Assembly: GCA_009823395.1 (NCBI GenBank)
Contig: CM020507.1
Coordinates: 6,470,501-6,534,500 of the forward strand
DNA: 64,000 nt
From: Thamnaconus septentrionalis
Lineage: Eukaryota; Chordata; Actinopteri; Tetraodontiformes; Monacanthidae
Direction: 5' to 3'
The notes under the pieces: generated by a model
Databases searched by the model: none
The model's input: the letters and a program-made list of their open reading frames with translations, nothing else
Told to the model about the DNA's origin: nothing
Shown: one piece after another, positions 26,694-36,999 of the stretch
Numbering within the stretch: the stretch's first letter is position 1
Layout of the letters: every line of letters starts with the position of its first letter
Made by a program: the position numbers and the translations under genes

Positions 26694-26849
26694 GTAATAA
26701 TAATGAAAAGTTAATTAGTCATTTTTTTCTTCCTCTTAACTGCCAACTCCTCACAAAGCAAACGCTGATAAATCTTTTCAAAAAGTTTTTTTTTTGCAAG
26801 AAATTTCAGCACATTTCATTGCAACAGCGCCCCCTGGTGTCTGACTCAG

Positions 26850-26900
<51 letters not shown>

Positions 26901-27539
26901 ACTCCTCTGTCTCCTCAGCAGCAGCCGGCCGAGTACTTCGACATGGGCGTTTTCCTGGCCTTCTTCGTGGTCGTCTCGCTGGTTTGTCTGGTGCTGCTGG
27001 TCAAGATCAAGCTGAAGCAGCGCAGGAGTCAGGTGGGTGAAGCTTCAGCCAATCATTCATCTAGTGCAGTAATCAAACCATCAATCAGGTGGGTTAAACC
27101 TTCAGCCAATCACATTCATCCATTGCAGTAATAAGACCTATCAATCAGCCAATCACATTCTTCTAGTGCATCATACCAATCAGTTGGGTTAACACTCTAC
27201 TCGCATCACATTCATTAAATACTTTAAATCAGTTTTACTGCATTGATCAAACAAATTAATTGAATTAATTCAATCAATTTTATTGCATTAAATAAATAGA
27301 TTAATTTGATTGCTAAAATTAATTGAAGTAAATTAACCAATTAATTAAATTAATTTCATTACATTTAATATCATTTTTAATTTCTAATTTATTTTCAAGG
27401 TATTTTATCATCTACTCCCTGGTTTTTGAAGTGAATGAATTGACTGACTGTGTTGAATTCCAGAGTTCCATGAACAGAATGGCTGTCCAGGCCTTGGAGA
27501 AGATGGAGACCAGGAAGTTCAAGGCCAAAGGGAAGGTGG

Positions 27540-27576
<37 letters not shown>

Positions 27577-30500
27577 GCGCGAGAGCAGCTGCGGTGCCTC
27601 TGATTCGCTGAGCAGCAGCTCCACCTCTGACTGCGCCATCTGCCTGGAGAAGTACATCGATGGGGAGGTGAGGAAGACTTGATGGATGGATGGATTGATT
27701 GATTTATTGATTTCAAGCTTTGCTTTCTTTGCTTGGGGACCAGCAACAGTTTTCGGTGGATGTTGGTTTTACTGTAGTTTCACTCGTTTGGTTTCTGGAG
27801 AAACAGTTGTTTTGCTGTTACTTGTATTGAACACAATGAAGCCTTTAGATGAGGAACAATGTACCACCCTTAACTCCTAACCCCACGCCAAGGATGGGGT
27901 TAGGAGTTAAAGTGGAGGAAAGATTTTTTTATGGCCCTGGAACTGGAAGAGCCCCTCACTATGAGGAAGGAAGAGGAGGATGAGAAGAAGAAGTAGAAAG
28001 GATAAGAAGAAGTAGGAGAATAAATAGTAGTAGAAGAATGAGAAGAATCAGGAAGAAGGAGCTAGAAGTAGGAGAGGGAGGAGGAGAAGTAGACAAATAA
28101 ATAGTTGTACAAGGTGAAGAATCAGGAAGAAATAGACCAAGGACGAAAGTAAAAAAAAAAAAAAGTTTTTTGGTCAGTTTGTCTTTCCGTTTGCAGGTGG
28201 CGCCACTGAGCTAGACGGCTTCAGTCGTCTCCTGGAGGCTCCCTGTGTTTCTCAATCAGTGGTCTCAGATGGCCGTGGCTCTGCTGCCACCTTGTGGATG
28301 ATGTCACTAATTGCAGCTCTGTCCCTGCAGGAGCTGCGGGTGATTCCCTGCGCGCACCGGTTCCATAAGAAGTGTGTGGACCCCTGGCTGCTGCAGCACC
28401 ACACCTGCCCTCACTGCAGACACAACATCATCGGTATCATGACAACACGACAGCACATTTACGTTTATACATTTAAACTCAAATCAAGAACGCTTCAGTC
28501 TCGCTCTCCCAAAATAATAACAAATTCATGAATGATCGCTCATTGAAAGCATTCATAACGTAAATCACACCATGCATTGTTTTCTATCATGTGGCGAAAA
28601 GTAGGACCAAACAACACACTTTTTCTTCAACGACGATTCTGACTGTGTGGACGCTGCTATTTCTCTGTTGTGTGCTGCGTGCCGACTGCCAAGCGTGCTC
28701 ACTGCGCAGCCGCAGTGGGCTTTGGTGCACTACAGTGGTCAAAAGTCCCCACAGCTGTGGTCAAAAATAGATATCCATATTTTCTTAAAATCATTGTTAG
28801 AATATTTTACTCTGAATAGCGATCGACATGCCGATAAAAATATGCACATCACTAATATCTAGTATCTCATTATCAATGTTTTTTTTTCTTTGTCTTTTTC
28901 ATCCATATAATCTTCCTTCCTTTGCACTATATTTTTGCTGAGTTTATGCAAATCTCACCAATGTGGGATTAATAAATGCTTCTACTCTATTCTATTGTAA
29001 TAATAATTAAAATAAAGATATTCTATATATTGTCTCTGTGATGTATTTACAGAGCAGAAGAAAGGGCCCCCGGGCCTAGCCTGTGTGGACCCTGGTGGCC
29101 GCCAGCGGGTGGTGCTGCCGGTGCACTACCCTGGCCGGGTGCAGCGCTACCCCACCAGGACTAGCCTGGACCCCAACGGGAACCCCATCACGGTCCTGGA
29201 GCAGCAGCAGTCGGACACCCAGGGCCTCTACCACGCCCCACACTCGCCCTACCACCACCACCACCACCACCACCATCACCTCCACCCGCACCACTGTGGG
29301 CTGGAGCAGCACCGCCCGCTGGTGGCCTTCAAGCGGCCCAAGCTGCACAGCCGCAACTTCTCCAGAGGAGGCGCTACTGCTAACACCTGCTTCTCGCAGT
29401 ACGAGACCATGTACCAGCACTACTACTTCCAGGGGCTGAGCTTCCCGCAGCAGCAGCAGCAGCAGCAGCCCGACCAGGGCGGCCCAGGCCCCGCATTAGT
29501 GGCAGCTGCCACTGGAGGTGGCAACTACGAAGGCCACCACCAGCAGTGGCAGCTGCAACCTCCAGTAGTGGCAGCTGCCGCTACTACCGGCAACCATAAA
29601 GGCCAGCACCAGCAGTGGCAGCTACCACCTCCAGTAGTGGCAGCTGCCACTGGTGGTGGCAACTACAAAGGCCACCACCACCAGCAGTGGCAGCTGCCAA
29701 ATCCAGTAGCGGCAACTACCACTGCTGCTACTGGCAGCAGCCACAAAGGCCACCACCAGCAGTGGCAGCTGCCACCTCCATTAGTGGCAGCTGCCACTGC
29801 TGGTGCCAACCACAAAGGCCACCACAGCCGGGCCTTCCAGCAGGGACTCCTCTTCCCCACTGTGGTGCACATGGCTCCCACCACCTCAGCCACCTCCACC
29901 TCTTCCGGCTGCTACCACGGCTACCTGGCCGACTGCCCCGGCAGCGACAGCAGTAGCAGCAGTAGCTGCGGCGGCTCCAGCTCGGCCCGGTGCCACTGCT
30001 CCTCCTCCAGCGACTCGGTGCTGGACTGCACCGAGGTCAGCAACCAGGGTGTCTACGGCAGCTGCTCCACCTTCCGCAGCTCGCTGAGTAGCGACTACGA
30101 CCCTTACGTCTATCGGAGCAGGAGCCCCTGTCGAGGGTCCACAGGGGGGGAGATAGCGGGAGGAGCAACAGCGTCAGCTGCCACTACCACTGCTGACTCG
30201 TCGTCTGTGGCCCCTTCGGGTCACGACTGCCTCCAGCTCTCACCGTCAGGGTACAACTCGGGGTACAATTCGGGGGACCACCTGTCCAGCTGCAGCCTGG
30301 AGCAGCACCACAGCAGTCGCTCGTCACTGGAAGCCAGGGAGAACCCGAGCAAGACCAGCACTACCTCAGAGGACCACCAGGGGGTACAGGAGGACCTGGG
30401 AGGGTCAGCCTGTAGCTGCTGCTTCGAGGTGCTTCCTCCGCCCACCGTGGACTTTTGCAAGGAATTGGTCCAAGAGCCAACCGGTCCCCGGAGCAGCACC

Positions 30501-31373
30501 AGCTGCTTTCACAGGCTCCGGGACTACCAGAACTCGACACCCAAGGGCTACATGTGCCCCCCGGAGCAGATGGGCTACGAGGGGCTTCCTCTAACCACTG
30601 TGGACTCGTGCAAGGACTCAGAGCCGGACCCAGCTGGGCCCCGGAGCAGCACCAGCTGCATCCACAGGCTCCTGGACTACCAGAACTCAGCCCCCAAGAG
30701 CTACATGTGCCCCCCGGAGTCCCCAGTGGAGCAGGTGGGCTACGAGGGGGTTACTTTACCCAGCATAGACTCGTGCAGGGAATTAAACCCGGACCCAACC
30801 GGGCCCCGGAGCAGCAGCAGCAGCTGCTTCCACAGGCTCCTGGACTACCAGAACTCGGCCCCCAAGAGCTACATGTGCCCCCCAGTGGAGCAGGTGGGCT
30901 ACGAAGGGCTACCATGCTGCTTCTACAAAGAGGTGAAGGTCCACCGGGCCTCGGGGGGGTGCTATGCTGACGACTACGCCGTCAGCGTGCATTACGCAGA
31001 CGCTGCAGATGCCTCCTGCTCCTCCGGCTCCTCCGGCCAGGGCTGCTGCGAACAGCTGGCTCAGAGGATACCCATAATTCCTGGGGATACGGACTGCCCG
31101 TCGGGGGGAGCGAGGGTGGAGATGGAGGACAGCCAGAGCGGTTCGCTAGCCGTTAGCATGGTGGCACTAGAGACAGTGGGCGAGCAGCAGCAGGAGACCA
31201 AGGAGCGGTACTACAGCCAAGGACTCTTTGGAGGTCAGAGGTCAGAGGTCACTCAGGAGGAGCAGGAGACAGAGCAGCAGCAGCAGCACTTGGACCACCG
31301 AGGGAGTTGTGGGTTTGTGAACTCTGGTCGTTTGGTCAGTACTGACTCAGTGACTGACTCAGGCCTGAACTGA
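15017..31373 (+). CDS. znrf3: ZNRF3, transmembrane RING E3 ubiquitin ligase (Wnt receptor turnover)
   Basis: ZNRF3 ubiquitinates Frizzled and LRP6 at the plasma membrane and is itself restrained by R-spondin/LGR. Exons: 15017-15289 (start uncertain), 24573-24695, 25714-25788, 26045-26176, 26919-27032, 27464-27667, 28331-28433 and 29053-31373; about 1,114 codons. After a leucine/alanine signal segment come the PA-like ectodomain ([34 protein letters not shown]), a TM helix (about residues 212-231, [20 protein letters not shown]) and a C3H2C3 RING ([17 protein letters not shown]; about 296-339). A long tail keeps [54 protein letters not shown] and QRIPIIP. Oddities: no in-frame ATG in exon 1, a 12-Q run between TM and RING, and two repeat expansions in the last exon. 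Confidence 0.95.
16070..16290. repeat. GGTGGTTCTA-type minisatellite next to hAT-like end
   Basis: An end fragment (ATTTTAGAACCCATTGTGGCC ... GGTCTAGG) is followed by about 12 degenerate GGTGGTTCT(A/G)-type units. The same pairing occurs at 18165-18310 and 38535-38760. Confidence 0.6.
16750..17035 (+). repeat. 23-bp minisatellite block (copy A) with shared 3' flank
   Basis: About ten degenerate units of roughly GGACCAGGGACCAAGGGGTA + GTC. They end with GTCTCACTC, then CCACCACAGATTTTAAGGAA and AGTTGAAATTG. The same units and the same non-repeat flank occur at 62050-62358, in the same orientation. Confidence 0.85.
17270..17455. mobile_element. hAT-like element fragment
   Basis: It ends GGCCAAATTTGGCCCACGGG followed by CCAGAGTTTGACACC, and contains GCATTCTGGGATTTGTAGCA, also seen reversed near 5038. 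It is a member of the family at 4945-5475. Confidence 0.6.
17865..18310. mobile_element. hAT-like non-autonomous element, copy 1
   Basis: Shares the order TTTTTAATCC, TGATATTAATAGTCAGT, TTTCAATAAAGAGCTAAATA, TTTGGTTGCAACCTTGC, AACATATTTTCTACA, CACTCCATCCATCTGCTG and GTGGTCCACCAGTTAAACAG with 20130-20510 and 49540-49890 (both inverted) and 38335-38700. There is no transposase. Confidence 0.7.
18907..18990. repeat. (TG)42 microsatellite
   Basis: About 42 near-perfect TG units. Confidence 0.95.
20130..20510. mobile_element. hAT-like non-autonomous element, copy 2 (inverted)
   Basis: Begins TCTGGGGGGCAACTTTTTGACT and ends AGGCCGTAGTTTGCC. It carries the reverse complement of the internal landmarks of copy 1. 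Confidence 0.7.
22905..23035. repeat. Local direct repeat in znrf3 intron 1 (copy 1)
   Basis: A GATA/GATG run is followed by ATGCAATGACCAGCCCTCTA, AAA(A/C)AACAACAAC and a GA run. The second copy is at 24190-24325, in the same orientation. Confidence 0.6.
23485..23935. repeat. CAG/GTA compound trinucleotide tract
   Basis: About 450 nt of AGC units interrupted by AGT, AAC and GGC triplets. It is intronic. The long Leu/Cys/Ser frames translated from it are artefacts. Confidence 0.9.
23984..24074. repeat. (TG)n microsatellite, about 45 units
   Basis: An uninterrupted TG run in znrf3 intron 1. Confidence 0.95.
24840..25060. repeat. GGTATGGTAGG-type minisatellite in znrf3 intron 2
   Basis: Degenerate repeats of GGTAGGTTATGGTGGGGTAT-like units follow exon 2. 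Confidence 0.6.
25310..25600. repeat. Purine-rich (GGAAG/AGGAG) tract in znrf3 intron 2
   Basis: Almost pure purine on the plus strand, preceded by (AC)n at 25183-25210. No coding content. Confidence 0.7.
25795..25995. repeat. CAG-type tract with 24-bp tandem units in znrf3 intron 3
   Basis: Irregular AGC/AAC/AGT triplets, then three to four tandem units of GCAGTCACAGCTACATCAGCA type, starting right after the exon 3 donor. Confidence 0.7.
26650..26900. repeat. (AAT)n and (TG)n microsatellites in znrf3 intron 4
   Basis: (AAT)n at 26652-26705 and (TG)n at 26854-26899. The TG run ends about 20 nt before the exon 5 acceptor CTCCTCAG. Confidence 0.9.
27541..27577 (+). repeat. znrf3: CAG tract encoding a 12-Gln run in ZNRF3
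   Basis: Twelve CAG/CAA codons sit between KGKVV and RESSCGASD, between the transmembrane helix and the RING. The human protein has a short basic linker at this place. Confidence 0.95.
27670..28330 (+). other. znrf3 intron 6
   Basis: GAAGAA-rich purine DNA at about 27955-28140 and no other recognisable element. The acceptor CCCTGCAG leads into the second RING half. Confidence 0.5.
28890..28997 (+). mobile_element. LINE 3' tail remnant in znrf3 intron 7
   Basis: CCAATGTGGGATTAATAAAT, then GCTTCTACTCTATTCTATTG. It is the same tail family as at 60-205. Confidence 0.5.
29490..29826 (+). repeat. znrf3: Five in-frame copies of a 23-25-aa repeat in ZNRF3 tail
   Basis: Unit core: [23 protein letters not shown]. 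Copies start at 29490, 29559, 29628, 29700 and 29775; the last is cut short after KGHHS. The units lie between [10 protein letters not shown] and GLLFPTVVH, where human ZNRF3 has a non-repeated segment. Confidence 0.9.
30483..30915 (+). repeat. znrf3: Three in-frame copies of a 51-55-aa repeat in ZNRF3 tail
   Basis: Each copy has GPRSS, SC-x-HRL-x-DYQNS, PK-x-YMCPP and a (V)EQ-x-GYEG core. Copies start at 30483, 30636 and 30801. The final YEGLPCCFY matches the single conserved motif in human ZNRF3, so the upstream copies look like duplications of a conserved segment. Confidence 0.9.
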
Positions 31374-31649
31374 ACCAGCCTTAGCTGCCTTGTTCCTCAG
31401 CTGAATGTTCTCACCTGAAGACTGAAGTGTGAAGTTCTACTGATGAAAATCCTCTTGTCCAATTCAAACCTTTCTGTCTTTCTTTTCTTCTTCTTTAGTT
31501 TTCTCGCTGGGACGAGTGTGACAGCCCGTCCCTTGGCTCCTCATAGCTCCTTCTGATGGCGTTAAAGGTTTTTACCCATCAGCCACTTATTTACAGCGTC
31601 CTTTTAACGGCACAAAAACATACGTGTGTGTGTGTGTGTGTGTGTGTGT
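31374..31649 (+). other. znrf3: znrf3 3' UTR (proximal part)
   Basis: Follows the TGA stop at 31371-31373. A (TG)n run lies at 31625-31649 and a hAT-like element begins at once. No safe polyadenylation signal is seen before the element. Confidence 0.5.
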
Positions 31650-32212
31650 TAGGGCTGTTGAAGTTAACGCGTCCTTTTAACGGCACAAATTTTTTTTAAT
31701 GCGTGATTAACGCCTGGTTCACACCTCTGCGGCCGGCTCGCGCCATGCAGCGCTCATTCCGTCATCTGGTCTATTTTGTACAGGAGCTGTGAGCGATCCG
31801 TGTCAAGCTGGACAGGAAGTCACTCAAAGAAACACGAGAGAAACCGGTTAATTTTCAAAATAAAATACAGTGATTGACAAATGCGATCATAGCTTGAGAA
31901 TACCTCAAGGTTTGAGGTTTTGTTTTTTTGTGTTTTTTGGAGAGTATTAGGACATTATAAGCATTCATTATACAGGACAGTACGTAATTGTTTTGGAATG
32001 TTCCGATGAAAATAAAAATAGAATATTTCCACAAAGGAATTATTATTATGATCCTCTCCAATTTTTCCTAGAGTATAAGAAACACAATAAATATCTTGTT
32101 AAGTTACGTATAGAGCAGGGTAAAAAAAAAAAAAAATGCAATTAATCGCAAGTTAACTCAGGACACTATGCGATTAATCAGGATTAAAAAAATGTATCGA
32201 CCGACAGCCCTA
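31650..32212. mobile_element. hAT-like element with TAGGGCTGT terminal repeats
   Basis: The left end is TAGGGCTGTTGAAGTTAACG and the right end AATGTATCGACCGACAGCCCTA. The termini are inverted repeats of the TAGGGCTGTC type common in vertebrate hAT elements, with ATTAATCGC-rich subterminal DNA. About 560 bp, coding-free. Internal parts (GAATACCTCAAGGTTTGAG; AAATACAGTGATTGACAAAT) occur reversed at 55370-55760. Confidence 0.65.
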
Positions 32213-33229
32213 ATATATATACACACATCCATATATTTACGTTTAGAAGGAGCTATAAATTTAGAGGAAATTAAAAATAATAAATAAATCACTAAAACCA
32301 GTGTAGAAATGTGAAAACTGGTCTCTTCAATTTCACCCGCGTTTGTTTTATTGTTTGTTTGTTTCCATGCGATTGTTCCAACACGGACGACGCCCCCTGC
32401 TTTTGGACTACCCATAGAAACAACCTTAAGCTAACAGTCGCCGAAGCTAAAACCTACAAGCGCTTCTGGTTTTTCTCAGCCAATGAAAGAGGCTCCTTTC
32501 ATAAAGTTTTTTTTTTTTTTATTTGCGTGTTTTTTCTAGCTTGTATCCAAAAAGGCCAAAGGTGAAAAAAAGTAGCTGGAAACATTTTTGTTGTTAAGCA
32601 TTCATAATTATTATTATTATATAATTGTAATTAATTAATTATAATTATATATATATATATAAATACAAATATTATATATTATAATTGTACTGTGACTTTT
32701 TTGATTTTTTTTTAAATTGAAAAAACATTTTTATGAATTTTTTATTGAAATCGATTTTTTTTTTAACGATGCAGTTCTACATACTACCACTGTGTACCCG
32801 TTTCCATCATATCCCTTCATGCCGTGCATTACTTACTCACATACTCCATATCATATGCAGACTATGTGTTTTCTTTTTTTCAATACTGTTTCTATGAAAT
32901 GTTCACATTTTCTCCGCAAAGGAAAAAAAAAAAACTTTCTGAAAAAAATCCAGTGAGAATCTAATCTTGCCTTTATTTTGCATATGAGAAATGTAACCTA
33001 TTGCAGATATAACAAGTTTTTTTTGGCGGGGGTACTTGAGTCACTATTTAATTTTTTTTTAATGTTTCTAGCACTTAAGAAGATTAAAGTGTACAAAAAA
33101 TTCATATTTTTTAAAGAATATAATTATTTTTTCCCGTCATTATTACCATTAATTACAAATGTTTTAACGAGAGGCTAGAATTTTAATCTCTGTATATTTC
33201 TGTACTTTGTATAGCAAAAAGCGCATTTC
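32213..33229. other. AT-rich intergenic DNA
   Basis: T- and A-runs and a TATA tract (32648-32662). I see no gene or recognisable element. Confidence 0.5.
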
Positions 33230-33806
<577 letters not shown>

Positions 33807-33889
33807 CACCGATTCTGCAAGTTGCCCCACTTAAAAAGATGGGAGAGGTCTGTACGTTCAACATAGGTTTACTTCAACTGTGAGAGACA

Positions 33890-34455
33890 GAAAGTCAAAA
33901 AATCCAGGAAATCACATTGTATGATTTTAAAAGAATTTATTTGCATAATGGTGCAGAACAAAAGATCATCAATCACAAAAGTTCAGCTCAGTGCTTTCAG
34001 TGAGGTCAAAACGTTTCCTGTAGGTCTTCACCAGATTTGCACACACAAGCTGCTATTTTGGCTCATTGTTCCACTCAGATCCTCTCCAAAGCTGTGATGT
34101 TTTGGGGCTGTCGCCAGGCAACACAGACTTTCAACTCCCTCCACACATTCTCTATTGGATTGAGGTCTGGAGACTGGGTAGGCCACTCCAGAACATTGAC
34201 ATGCTTTTTATGTAGCCACTCCTTTGTTGCCCGGGCGGTGTGCTTGGGATCATTATCATGCTAGAAGATCCAGCCACGTTTCATCCTCAATGCTCTCCCT
34301 GATGGAAGGAGGTGTTTGCCCAAAATCTCACCATACGTGGCCCCATTCATCCTTTCCTTAATACGGACCAGTCGTCCTGTCCCCTTTGCAGAAAAGCAGC
34401 CCCAAAGCAGAATATTTCCACGCCCATTGTTCACAGTGGGTATGGTGTTCTCGAT
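33890..34455 (-). pseudogene. Tc1/mariner transposase, C-terminal half, inactivated
   Basis: The minus-strand translation shows [17 protein letters not shown], then a stop, then [16 protein letters not shown] and [20 protein letters not shown]. These are the second Asp and third acidic residue regions of the DDE catalytic core of fish Tc1 elements. Several in-frame stops follow (around 34258 and near 34070). The N-terminal DNA-binding half is missing, and the sequence meets a Penelope-like fragment at about 34455. Confidence 0.85.
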
Positions 34456-35300
34456 GCCGGTGGTTCTGCCAGTGGTGTCTAATGTGTTCAGGTGGTCTGT
34501 AAGCTTTTGCATGTGTCCTGACTTGACTTTTTCAAAAATGTCGTCCACATGTCGTTTGTGGGCTGCCGTCAGTGATTTCTGTTCCAGGTCCTCCATGAAA
34601 AACACACAGACAATGGCTGATAGTGGGTCTCCCATGGCAAATCCTTCCTTCTGTCTGTAGATGGTGTTCCTGAATTGGGAATAAGTGGATGTAGTGATAA
34701 AATGGAGGAGTTGAGTGATGTCCTGTGCTGTGAGGTTTGTGCATCTCCTGTCTTAGTCTGTCCTGTACCATCTGTATGGTGGCCTGTGTCTGTGTTTTCA
34801 AGAAAAGGGCTATGACATCATGTGATATAAACATTTCATCTTGTTGTACTGGTTTGATGTTTTTCAGCTCTATAGCCAGTTCTTTAGAATTTTTGCAGCG
34901 TTGGTCTGTGAATCCTAGTAGTGGTTTTATTATTTCTGTGAGTGATTTGGATAAGTTTAATGTTACTCTTCCGTTACTGTCTACTATGGGGTGGAATGGT
35001 GTTCCTGGTCTGTGTATTTTGGGTGTGCCGTAGATCCTGGGGATGATGTTGGCTGTGGGCACTAGATAGTTTTTATGCCCGTTTGTCTATTTTGTTTTCA
35101 TAGAGCAGTGGTTTGAGTAGTGCGTTGAGCTTATTTTTCTTGCCTTCAGTTGGGTCTTTTTTCAGCACCTCATAAGCGTCGTCATCCAGGAGCTCCAGCA
35201 TTTGTTGTTCATATTTTTCTGTGTCCAAACTGTGGTTCTGCCTTTGTCTGCTGGGAGGGTTGTGTGAAGTCTTTTGTTTGTTGTGTTTTTTGCTCATGTT
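34456..35300 (-). pseudogene. Penelope-like element reverse transcriptase, fragmented
   Basis: The minus-strand translation shows LLDDDAYEVLKKDPT, IPRIYGTPKIHRPGTPFHPI, CKNSKELAIELKNI and ISHDVIALF. In another frame come [26 protein letters not shown] and [12 protein letters not shown]. These are core RT motifs of Penelope-like elements; the catalytic YVDD appears as HVDD. At least two frame breaks are needed (about 35070 and 34740), and no GIY-YIG endonuclease follows, so this is a dead fragment. Confidence 0.85.
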
Positions 35301-35439
35301 ATCATTGCTTTTGCTTCCTTCAAAACTGACAGGTGGGTCACACCCTCAAGAAACATCAGCTGATAAGACGAGTCACACACCAACATCATGTGACACTGAT
35401 GAAGGCGCAGTTTGCTGTTCCTCCCAAAGAGTCACACAG

Positions 35440-35710
35440 TAGTGTTTGGTGCTGTACCACCACCACCAGGGGGAGCACTGCAGCTTTACTAGAAGCTCAG
35501 GAACTTTTGACTTCTAACTGCCTGAACATTTAACAGATTTTTGTTGGAGAAATCAACACGCCAAAGACAAAAATGTTCCAATAAATGTATTAGAAAGTGT
35601 TTGCAAACCACATGTTGATCCTCAGGACAATCACTTTGGAACTCATTGTATGAACTGGTAGAAAGCATTGGATGGTTGGTGAGTTTAGTTGAAACAATAA
35701 AGTTCAAGAA
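35440..35710. repeat. Dispersed repeat, inverted copy of 8390-8690
   Basis: Contains TGCTGTACCACCACCACCAG, TTTACTAGAAGCTCAGGAAC, AGATTTTTGTTGGAGAAATC, AGAAAGTGTTTGCAAACCA and GGAACTCATTGTATGAACTG. Each is the reverse complement of a landmark in 8390-8690. Confidence 0.7.
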
Positions 35711-35714
35711 GTTT

Positions 35715-35965
35715 CATTTAAGATGCTGCATAAGATTTATCCAAACACGAAAAAGAATTGGCAAGATTCAGTACTGATATTGATTTACTATGTAAATTCT
35801 GTGGTATGGAAAAGGAAACAACTAATTTGTTTTTATCATTGTATGTTTTCAAAAGCATTTCTGGGCTGATGTGCAGGATTAAATCAGGACAGCAACAGGT
35901 CAAAGAATTATTTTACAAGAAAATGACTTTCATTTATTTTAAAAGAAAATCTGGAAAATGATAAA
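35715..35965 (+). pseudogene. L1-like LINE C-terminus (zf-RVT region) fragment
   Basis: Translations include KMLHKIYPNTKKNW and, in a shifted frame, FSTDIDLLCKFCGMEKETT followed by LFLSLYVFKS. These resemble the zinc-finger-like zf-RVT region downstream of fish L1-clade reverse transcriptases. It is short, frameshifted and not functional. Confidence 0.65.
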
Positions 35966-36480
35966 CATTTCCTTGTACAACTAATCCTGATGCCTGGTCA
36001 AAATCACTTCCACAAGAAAGGTCAGATTCCAATAGTGTTAGTAATATTGTGCACCCATTTATATTTTATTTTTTGGCTGTTTGTAGCAAGTGCATTATGC
36101 TCATTAACGTTTTTTTCAATATTTTTTAGGATCAGAAATCTAGGGTACGGCTACTGGAGTGGAGAGTGAGAGACGGCACACAATTCTTGTTTCGCAATAA
36201 TGGTACCATATATTATAGAGGAAAAAATGGAAAACAATTAGAGACAACAAAGACACCTTCCAACAACAACAACAAAAAGCATGCATGGGGAAAAACAACA
36301 AAACACATAGTAACGATAATTGATCATTAGCTTAAGCATCGACAATTTTACAACGTCCCTTTTCTTTTCCATGTCTTCCCGACAACAAAGTTGATGATGT
36401 TAAATAAGTTCGCATACAGTTCAGTTCACTGTACCCAGCAGGGCAAAAACTCCAATATATGGGTGTGCATATGTGGGTAT
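35966..36480. other. AT-rich DNA, possible LINE 3' flank
   Basis: Follows the L1-like fragment. No coding signal and no recognisable element boundary. Confidence 0.4.
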
Positions 36481-36915
36481 GCGAGTGTATATATGAGTGG
36501 CTGGTGCGAAGGAGCGTTGAACGAACCGCGAGGTAAAGAGAGGCAGCTGCGTCCGCAGCTTCCTACCAGCCCAACCGAAGCAGAGGAGGTTGCCCCGTTG
36601 CAGCTCCTGTGTTTGTCAGGCTCCTGGCTCGCCAACCTGGCCAATTCCACGCTAAAAGAGGGGGCACGAAGCTCTAAGCGCTAGCGCGAACAGCGCTGCA
36701 GTTAGCTCCTGCGGCAACTCCTCTCGTTAGCTCCTGCGGCAGCAATCTGCTCATCACGCGCCATCCAACGACTTCTGGCAGCGACTGATTGCACTTATTT
36801 AAAACACCTGGAGCAGGCGCGCTCCGTCACATGATCCACGCTCGTCAGACGTATTGGTCGTGACGTCCGTAGGTGACGTTGTCACGTGATCACGTACGCG
36901 CGCCTCCAAAGTATC
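36481..36915. promoter_or_regulatory. CpG-rich orphan promoter-like segment
   Basis: A CpG-dense island in an AT-rich setting. Near its right edge it holds ATTGG (36852), two TGACGT CRE half-sites (36861 and 36874) and a palindromic E-box in GTCACGTGATCACG (from 36881). A tandem GTTAGCTCCTGCGGCA pair lies at about 36703-36745. No start exon of a known gene is adjacent. It could be a transposon LTR or a promoter of an unannotated RNA. Confidence 0.4.
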
Positions 36916-36916
36916 A

Positions 36917-36998
<82 letters not shown>
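36917..36998. repeat. (TAA)27 microsatellite
   Basis: An uninterrupted run of about 27 TAA units. Confidence 0.95.

Positions 36999-36999
<1 letters not shown>

Noticed and set aside
29083..30970. Additional open frames inside the znrf3 last exon
   Set aside because: GC-rich shadow frames. Only the frame with [17 protein letters not shown] conserved motifs matches ZNRF3.
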